Part shown: positions 53,173-64,000 of the stretch, one piece after another
How positions within the stretch are numbered: the first letter of the stretch is position 1
Layout of the letters: the number at the start of each line of letters is the position of its first letter
Assembly (NCBI GenBank): GCA_033239005.1
Contig: BSQZ01000120.1
Location: 777,501 to 841,500, forward strand
DNA from: Lamellibrachia satsuma
Taxonomy: Eukaryota > Annelida > Polychaeta > Sabellida > Siboglinidae
Reading direction: 5' to 3'
DNA: 64,000 nt
The notes under the pieces: model-generated
Seen by the model: the letters and a program-made list of their open reading frames with translations, nothing else
Databases searched by the model: none
Told to the model about the DNA's origin: nothing
Made by a program: the position numbers and the translations under genes

Positions 53173-55095
53173 ACTTGGTTCTCCTTGTTGATGATGTAAG
53201 TACTTGGTTCGTCTTGTTGATGATGTCAGTACTTGGTTCTCCTTGTTGATGATGTAAGTACTTGGTTCTCCTTGTTGATGATGTCAGTACTTGGTTCTCC
53301 TTCCTAATCATGTTTCAATCAAGTATCTATGTGACTCGTTCTGTAGTCATTTCAAGGAGAAAATCAGTCTTAACCGTTCTGTTTTCCCAGAGCATATTTT
53401 AAGTACTATAAACGTGGCCTCTCCACGAGTAAATTCTTTACTTGTATCATTTGAACCTACCACAGCTGATGAAATGAAGAAAATAATTATGTCTTCCCCA
53501 AAAGAGTACTGTGAGCTTGATCCACTACCAACCATACTGTTGAAATATTGTCTTAATACATTGCTCAAACCGATAACAGATATTATAAATGCACCACTGT
53601 GTTCTGGCTTGTTTCCGGATGATTTTCAAACACGCCCATGTCAACCCACTTCTCAAGAAGACATCTCTGCTTAAAGAAGATCTAAACAGTTATAGACCTG
53701 TTTCCAATCACAGCTTTATTTCCAAAATACTGGAGAAAGTCGTAGCAAGCCGTTTAAGGTAACCCATCAGCTCAAATTGCTTATCTAATGTGTCACAATC
53801 AGCTTACAAAGAATTTTATTCTACAGAAACTGCTCTCTAAAAAGGACACAATGATGTTACCTTAAACATTGACAAAGGAAAAGTAACAGCAGTTACCTTG
53901 CTGGATCTGTCTGCCGCCTTTGATACCATAGATCACGGCATCCTTATTAAACGCTTATCTTTGTGGTATGGCATAGCTGGCACAGCTATGAACTGGTTTT
54001 TATCATACCTAACTGGTAGAAACCAAACCATAAAGATTGCAAACTGTTTCTCGGCCGCACTCCCCACTTCGTGTGGTGTCCCCCAGGGTTCTGTTATGGG
54101 ACCGTTGCTATTCACCCTTTACAATACGCCTCTCAGCTCTGTTATCCACAATCATAATTTGGATCACCACCTTCATGCAGATGATACACAGATCTACATT
54201 TCTTTGGCTACCTCGGATACAAATCGCTCCCTAAATCAGCTCAGCGATTGTCTCCACGAAATCTTCCTCTGGATGACTGACAGCAAATTTAAGTTAAACC
54301 CAGACAAAACTGAATTTCTCATCATTGGTACTCAAAAGCAGTGTGGCAAACTTGATGGTTTTTTCCCGACATGTATCCTGAGTCAAAATATCACACCAGC
54401 AGCCTCAGCGAAGAATTTGTCGTTGCTGTTTTTATCATATCCGTGATCTTCGCCGTATTCGCCGGTGTCACTTTCTGTCGCTAAAACTATTGCAACAGCT
54501 CTTGTTAGCAGCATACTTGATTACTGCAATTCCGTCCTTCATAATATTGCTATCAAGGATATTACACAACTTCAACGTGTCCAAAATTGTTTGGCTAAGG
54601 TAGTTACACGATCTCCTCGTTTCTGTGGCTCAGTGCCACTTCTAAAATCATTGCATTGGCTCCCTGTACGATATCGCATTATTTTTAAGATCTGTACAAT
54701 TACCTATCAAGCCCTTTCAACCAAATAACCTGTATATTTACATTCAATGCTCACTCCAGCAAGACAGCCCAGACAGCTTCGGTCGTCTGGTTCTGGTTTA
54801 CTTTCTGTTCCCAGAGATAAGACAAACGCTGGAACTCGAGCTTTCTCGGGTGCCGCACCAACCCTGTGGAATTCACTCCGCGACAGCGTAAAATCAGCAA
54901 GAAATATAGCTTCATTTTGCCGAAATCTGAAAACCTATCTTTTCAAAATGGACTATCCTCCTTAGCTTCTTGGCACCTCCATCCATCGGTTGACGACTTT
55001 TTGCACTGCACATGGTCAAGAGAATGCCTAATCCTTTTGTTTTTTTTGCGCCACTGAGCTCGGAGTTTCCGATGATATTGGCGCCAAAGAAGTCA

Positions 55096-55140
<45 letters not shown>

Positions 55141-55207
55141 GTAAGTACTTGGCTCTCCTCGTTGATGATGTAAGTACTTGGTTCTCCTTGTTGATGATGT
55201 AAGTACT
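53173..55207 (+). repeat. 29-bp array of GPCR splice-donor sequence, split by a LINE insertion
   Basis: About five units before and a little over two after the LINE. Each unit ends GATGATGTAAGT or GATGATGTCAGT, re-creating a consensus-like 5' splice site (GTAAGT) several times. Confidence 0.88.
53304..55140 (+). mobile_element. L2/CR1-type LINE, near-complete reverse transcriptase, inactive
   Basis: Starts in the linker region (IKYLCDSFCSHFKEKISLNR) and continues through SSPKEYCELDPLPTILLKYC. A frameshift precedes NSYRPVSNHSFISKILEKVV. The palm follows: LLDLSAAFDTIDHGILIKRL with the first catalytic Asp, SCGVPQGSVMGPLLFTLYNT, and HHLHADDTQIYIS with the ADD motif (about 54170-54200). FKLNPDKTEFLIIG comes next, then the thumb SSILDYCNSVLHNIAIKDIT and LHWLPVRYRIIFK, with C-terminal AFSGAAPTLWNSLR and NLKTYLFKMDYPP. 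At least four frameshifts or stops are present. The 3' end has a (ATT)n tail (55096-55140), usual for L2-like elements. It is inserted in the 29-bp GPCR-derived array. Confidence 0.93.
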
Positions 55208-55757
55208 GTTTTTGTCGTTAATAACTTGTCCTTTTCTATTTATCGATTTATTGTAGCAGTTGTTTATTGTTTTACCGATCACGGGTGCATTCCGAAGCGC
55301 TACTTGGACCACAAAAATGCCCTAAATTACAATATGTGATAATCGTATCTGCCCTTCGTATACCTAAAGCTATGCTATGTCAAGGAATAAACGTTTGTGG
55401 ATAGCTAAAACGAGGTAAGAATCAAATATAAAAATAACACACGTCAGCGTCAAGCTTTGGCGAAAAAAATATTGCTTAAGGCATTCATAAATTAACGCGA
55501 CTATGTAAAATGGTATTTTTTAATATAATAGTTTATAAGCTGACACGTATCACACATTTATAACACATCAGCGTGGTTTGATTCGTATGATTTTCACTTC
55601 CAACGTTTTTCCTATCAATTGTGTGGTTCGCCTTAGTTCACCTGATTCTGGCCGTTTTTGTATATCAGATTACCTCATAAAATCAGTCAGTCTGTGACAT
55701 GTGCAAGACTGTCTACTCCTGCAACACACACAGTAACTGGCAAGCGCATGACAAACA

Positions 55758-59327
<3,570 letters not shown>

Positions 59328-60415
59328 AAACGTAAGACATTCGTCCCGCTTTGATTGAACAATCTCAGCAGCTTCCTTGTCAACACCGCACAACGAACAT
59401 ACAACAAGTAACACGAACAATTTAAACAAAATAGAGTCCCAGCAAATGTACTGAGACCGTCGCTCGGCTAAGATGCAGTTCCCTGTGGCCTCAACAACTG
59501 TCGTCGCAGTGTGGCAAGACCAACGTACGAATAAGAAAGGTGACAGCATGTGCCCCAACAGCGTTAAACGATTAAGGTCTGACTGTGGTCTCAGTAACTG
59601 CCTCGACGGAGAAATATGTTCAACGTGTTTCTATAGTCTCAGCGTGACGTCACCAACATGTAGCTCCGCGATGTATCAGTGATCGTCGTGTCAGCTTGGT
59701 GTATCAGCTATTGACAAATCCATCACGTGACGTTTTGCCTAGCGCCCACAGCAAGTCCCTCAAACTATCAACAAACTTGGCCGCAAATGTAAAGGTGCCG
59801 GACATTCCGCCGCGTTTTTCGTTGAAGTTATGGCTTGATGTGTGCCCGGGAGTCAACGACAACCTGCTGGCAAACTGCATTTCGCCTTAGTACATAAGTT
59901 AGTATAACATGCCCTGGTGGAAGCATGTGGTGTAAAATCATCCAATCGATCTCACGTATTTGGTATCCGAATCTCAACACCTCTATGCACACATCTTCAC
60001 TATCGTCAAACTCACATTTGATGTGCAGGTGCTGCACATCTCAAGTTGTGGCTGTGGTAATATGTTAAGTGGCGCAACTGACGGAGAATGTGAGTCAGCA
60101 CCAGGAATGTCAAACTGTTAATCGCCAGATGTTTTAGAAGCTATGCTACTACACATTGTCACCAAAGTGTAAATAAAGGTCGTCAATTAAGAATACGTAT
60201 CGTGATACATCTAAAGTGACTTAATTTTAATGAAATTAACAATACAAATTGGCTTGATTATTTCATGTACGCTGAAATAATCGCATATTGATTTATGCCA
60301 ACGTATGTTCGTAGTTATTCAAAAGTCATATCAGCAGATTGTTGCGTTCCTATGGTAGCGGGGTAGTTTCTGTTTAATATCACTAATTATTTTTGGTATG
60401 ATATATTCTTTACTT
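59328..60415 (+). repeat. Duplicated 3' flank of GPCR copy C
   Basis: Homologous to the flanks of copies A, B and D. Contains GTGACGTCACC near 59645. Its right boundary (about 60415) corresponds to about 2475 after copy A. Confidence 0.8.
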
Positions 60416-60429
60416 ACTTACACTTACTT

Positions 60430-60640
60430 AGTCCTCTTCGTTCAAGGTAGAGCATAGGGCCGAAACGACTCTTTCCCAACGCACTCTGTTGTTTACCTCT
60501 TTCTTAATCTTTTTCCACGTGGTTCCATGTTTCTTTACGTCTGCCTCTGTGTCTTTCCCAACGCACTCTGTTGTTTGCTGCTTTCTTCATCTTTTTCCAC
60601 GTGGTTCCATGTTTCTTTACGTCTGCAAGTCTTTCCAATT
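60430..60640 (-). mobile_element. LINE C-terminal fragment with internal duplication
   Basis: The minus strand reads VKKHGTTWKKIKKEVNNRVR then WERVVSALCSTLNEED and a stop near 60435, a typical LINE reverse transcriptase ending. A block of about 63 bp is present twice (about 60494-60556 and 60557-60620). Confidence 0.65.
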
Positions 60641-60915
60641 TATTGTAGAATTAATGTCAATACAACAATCATGGTCTTCTGAGACAGAGTAAACATAGTT
60701 GTAACGGTGATATATAGCAAGTTTGATTTACCGTTGTAGACGAGAAGTCGGGGAGTTTGTGTATATGGGTATAAAAAAGTGTATTAAATAAATATACAAG
60801 GTTGGATAGTGCAACTACAAGATAGGAATGAGGACAATTTGAAAGCGACTGATCTTGCGAACATACAGGGAAGGACATGTTCAGATAGCTATGAGAGATT
60901 GACAAAGAGATGACA

Positions 60916-63900
60916 GAAAGCAAAAGAGGGTGGTCGAAAGGGAAGAGTAAGACCACAATTACTGTGGATGGTGTGAAGAGATACAGAAGCCAAAAGAGGG
61001 TGGTCGAAAGGGAAGAGTAAGACCACAATTACGGTGGATGGTGTGAAGAGATACAGAAACCAAAGAGGGTGGTCGAAAGGGAAGAGTAAGACCACAATTA
61101 CTGTGGATGGTGTGAAGAGATACAGAAGCCAAAAGAGGGTGGTCGAAAGGGAAGAGTAAGACCACAATTACGGTGGATGGTGTGAAGAGATACAGAAGCC
61201 AAAAGAGGGTGGTCGAAAGGAAAGAGTAAGACCACAATTACTGTGGATGGTGTGAAGAGATACAGAAGCCAAAAGAGGGTGGTCGAAAGGGAAGAGTAAG
61301 ACCACAATTACTGTGGATGGTGTGAAGAGATACAGAAGCCAAAAGAGGGTGGTCGAAAGGGAAGAGTAAGACCACAATTACTATGGATGGTGTGAAGAGA
61401 TACAGAAGCCAAAAGAGGGTGGTCGAAAGGGAAGAGTAAGACCACAATTACTGTGGATGGTGTGAAGAGATACAGAAGCCAAAAGAGGGTGGTCGAAAGG
61501 GAAGAGTAAGACCACAATTACTGTGGATGGTGTGAAGAGATACAGAAGCCAAAAGAGGGTGGTCGAAAGGGAAGAGTAAGACCACAATTACTTTGGATGG
61601 TGTGAAGAGATACAGAAGCCAAAAGAGGGTGGTCGAAAGGGAAGAGTAAGACCACAATTACTGTGGATGGTGTGAAGAGATACAGAAGCCAAAAGAGGGT
61701 GGTCGAAAGGGAAGAGTAAGACCACAATTACTGTGGATGGTGTGAAGAGATACAGAAGCCAAAAGAGGGTGGTCGAAAGGGAAGAGTAAGACCACAATTA
61801 CTATGGATGGTGTGAAGAGATACAGAAGCCAAAAGAGGGTGGTCGAAAGGGAAGAGTAAGACCACAATTACTGTGGATGGTGTGAAGAGATACAGAAGCC
61901 AAAAGAGGGTGGTCGAAAGGAAAGAGTAAGACCACAATTACTGTGGATGGTGTGAAGAGATACAGAAGCCAAAAGAGGGTGGTCGAAAGGGAAGAGTAAG
62001 ACCACAATTACTGTGGATGGTGTGAAGAGATACAGAAGCCAAAAGAGGGTGGTCGAAAGGGAAGAGTAAGACCACAATTACTGTGGATGGTGTGAAGAGA
62101 TACAGAAGCCAAAAGAGGGTGGTCGAAAGGGAAGAGTAAGACCACAATTACTGTGGATGGTGTGAAGAGATACAGAAACCAAAAGAGGGTGGTCGAAAGG
62201 GAAGAGTAAGACCACAATTACTGCGGATGGTGTGAAGAGATACAGAAGCCAAAAGAGGGTGGTCGAAAGGGAAGAGTAAGACCACAATTACTGTGGATGG
62301 TGTGAAGAGATACAGAATCCAAAAGAGGGTGGTCGAAAGGGAAGAGTAAGACCACAATTACTGTGGATGGTGTGAAGAGATACAGAAGCCAAAAGAGGGT
62401 GGTCGAAAGGGAAGAGTAAGACCACAATTACTGTGGATGGTGTGAAGAGATACAGAAACCAAAAGAGGGTGGTCGAAAGGGAAGAGTAAGACCACAATTA
62501 CTGTGGATGGTGTGAAGAGATACAGAAGCCAAAAGAGGGTGGTCGAAAGGGAAGAGTAAGACCACAATTACTGTGGATGGTGTGAAGAGATACAGAAGCC
62601 AAAAGAGGGTAGTCGAAAGGGAAGAGTAAGACCACAATTACTGTGGATGGTGTGAAGAGATACAGAAACCAAAAGAGGGTGGTCGAAAGGGAAGAGTAAG
62701 ACCACAATTACTGCGGATGGTGTGAAGAGATACAGAAGCCAAAAGAGGGTGGTCGAAAGGGAAGAGTAAGACCACAATTACTGTGGATGGTGTGAAGAGA
62801 TACAGAAGCCAAAAGAGGGTGGTCGAAAGGGAAGAGTAAGACCACAATTACTGTGGATGGTGTGAAGAGATACAGAAACCAAAGAGGGTGGTCGAAAGGG
62901 AAGAGTAAGACCACAATTACTGTGGATGGTGTGAAGAGATACAGAAGCCAAAAGAGGGTGGTCGAAAGGGAAGAGTAAGACCACAATTACTGTGGATGGT
63001 GTGAAGAGATACAGAAGCCAAAAGAGGGTGGTCGAAAGGGAAGAGTAAGACCACAATTACTGTGGATGGTGTGAAGAGATACAGAAGCCAAAAGAGGGTG
63101 GTCGAAAGGGAAGAGTAAGACCACAATTACTGTGGATGGTGTGAAGAGATACAGAAGCCAAAAGAGGGTGGTCGAAAGGGAAGAGTAAGACCACAATTAC
63201 TGTGGATGGTGTGAAGAGATACAGAAGCCAAAAGAGGGTGGTCGAAAGGGAAGAGTAAGACCACAATTACTGTGGATGGTGTGAAGAGATACAGAAGCCA
63301 AAAGAGGGTGGTCGAAAGGGAAGAGTAAGACCACAATTACTGTGGATGGTGTGAAGAGATACAGAAGCCAAAAGAGGGTGGTCGAAAGGAAGAGTAAGAC
63401 CACAATTACTGTGGATGGTGTGAAGAGATACAGAAGCCAAAAGAGGGTGGTCGAAAGGGAAGAGTAAGACCACAATTACGGTGGATGGTGTGAAGAGATA
63501 CAGAAGCCAAAAGAGGGTGGTCGAAAGGGAAGAGTAAGACCACAATTACGGTGGATGGTGTGAAGAGATACAGAAGCCAAAAGAGGGTGGTCGAAAGGGA
63601 AGAGTAAGACCACAATTACGGTGGATGGTGAGAAGAGATACAGAATCCAAAAGAGGGTGGTCGAAAGGGAAGAGTAAGACCACAATTACGGTGGATGGTG
63701 TGAAGAGATACAGAAGCCAAAAGAGGGTGGTCGAAAGGGAAGAGTAAGACCACAATTACGGTGGATGGTGTGAAGAGATACAGAAGCCAAAAGAGGGTGG
63801 TCGAAAGGGAAGAGTAAGACCACAATTACGGTGGATGGTGTGAAGAGATACAGAAGCCAAAAGAGGGTGGTCGAAAGGGAAGAGTAAGACCACAATTACG

Positions 63901-64000
63901 GTGGATGGTGTGAAGAGATACAGAAACCAAAAGAGGGTGGTCGAAAGGGAAGAGTAAGACCACAATTACGGTGGATGGTGTGAAGAGATACAGAAGCCAA
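60916..64000 (+). repeat. 70-bp satellite array, about 44 units, running off the window
   Basis: The unit is AAAAGAGGGTGGTCGAAAGG, GAAGAGTAAGACCACAATTA, then CTGTGGATGGTGTGAAGAGA and TACAGAAGCC. Period is 70 bp, with single-base deletions in three or four units. Most units have TTACTGTGG; units near the left end (61031, 61170) and all from about 63477 rightward have TTACGGTGG. Rarer variants recur at whole-unit spacing: ACTATGG at 61380 and 61800, 6 units apart; AGAAACC plus CTGCGG at 62172/62221 and 62662/62711, 7 units apart. That shows amplification in multi-unit blocks. Overlapping minus-strand frames (WSYSSLSTTLFWLLYLF repeats) are artefacts. Confidence 0.98.

Larger units (their letters stand above)
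53087..55675 (+). pseudogene. GPCR fragment E: exon 3 end and exon 4 remnant, split by a LINE
   Basis: From about 53087 the sequence matches the end of exon 3: LTSSVVSHNWIRIIKMLIII, then AVMFSFAF, where copies B and C continue WLPY. It then turns into a 29-bp array, TACTTGGTTCTCCTTGTTGA plus TGATGTAAG, that repeats the exon-intron junction (53173-53302 and again 55141-55207). A LINE of about 1.8 kb (53304-55140) sits inside that array. A faint exon 4 piece (GTTCGCCTTAGTTCACCTGA then TTCTGGCCGTTTTTGT) lies at about 55626-55670, followed directly by the copy C 5' region. No earlier exons were found. Confidence 0.8.

Noticed and set aside
60916..64000. A tandem series of membrane-like 69-aa minus-strand proteins
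   Set aside because: They are the same 70-bp satellite unit read repeatedly; starts recur every 70 bp and the frame is set only by the repeat.

Overview
This is eukaryotic, almost certainly invertebrate animal, DNA. Two things point that way: rhodopsin-type peptide GPCR genes with GT-AG introns, and a mixed load of decayed non-LTR, LTR and DNA transposons in AT-rich sequence full of dinucleotide microsatellites and minisatellites. Nothing looks prokaryotic: there are no operons, ribosome binding sites or CRISPR arrays. The transposon families (CR1/L2-like and RTE-like LINEs, Harbinger, a ZMYM1-like hAT) and an FMRFamide-receptor-like gene fit a marine invertebrate. I cannot name the species.

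The genes of interest are GPCRs. (1) At 28420-29388 (+) is an intact single-exon 322-aa receptor of the FMRFamide/myosuppressin-receptor type. (2) A tandem and partly inverted cluster of a second four-exon receptor family is spread over 1345-1572 and 39430-59327. Copy C (55758-59327, +) is a complete four-exon gene predicting 352 aa. Copy B (44418-47151, +) has exons 2-4 of exactly the same lengths (94, 442 and 228 nt) but has lost the DRY-motif arginine and has no obvious start codon. Copy A (1345-1572, +) is an intact last exon whose upstream exons lie outside the window. Copies D and G (39430-42735, -), F (43451-43632, +) and E (53087-55675, +) are broken pieces. Introns and 3' flanks were duplicated together with the exons.

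Transposon remnants: CR1/jockey-type LINE fragments (1-1150, 22690-23195, 35725-35890); L2/CR1-type LINEs (12215-12916 -, 53304-55140 +, linker piece 38230-38362); other non-LTR remnants on the minus strand (15560-15800, 15975-18125, 23640-25955, 36648-36840, 60430-60640); a Harbinger transposase (19090-20961 +); a hAT/ZMYM1-like transposase (47875-49725 -); and Gypsy pieces (38363-38427 +, 50215-50690 -) whose integrase GPY/F-type motif lies upstream of the reverse transcriptase motif.

The rest is largely tandem repeats: TA, GT and GA microsatellites and about 20 minisatellites. Several arrays arose inside coding sequence: 58 bp x19 in the Harbinger transposase, 38 bp x7 in the hAT transposase, 29 bp units at a GPCR splice donor, and a 70-bp satellite (60916 to the window end, about 44 units) that appears to derive from a LINE C-terminus. 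Long TA tracts sit inside inverted repeats with unique-sequence arms (3475-3887 and 13486-14171). No tRNA or rRNA gene was recognised.
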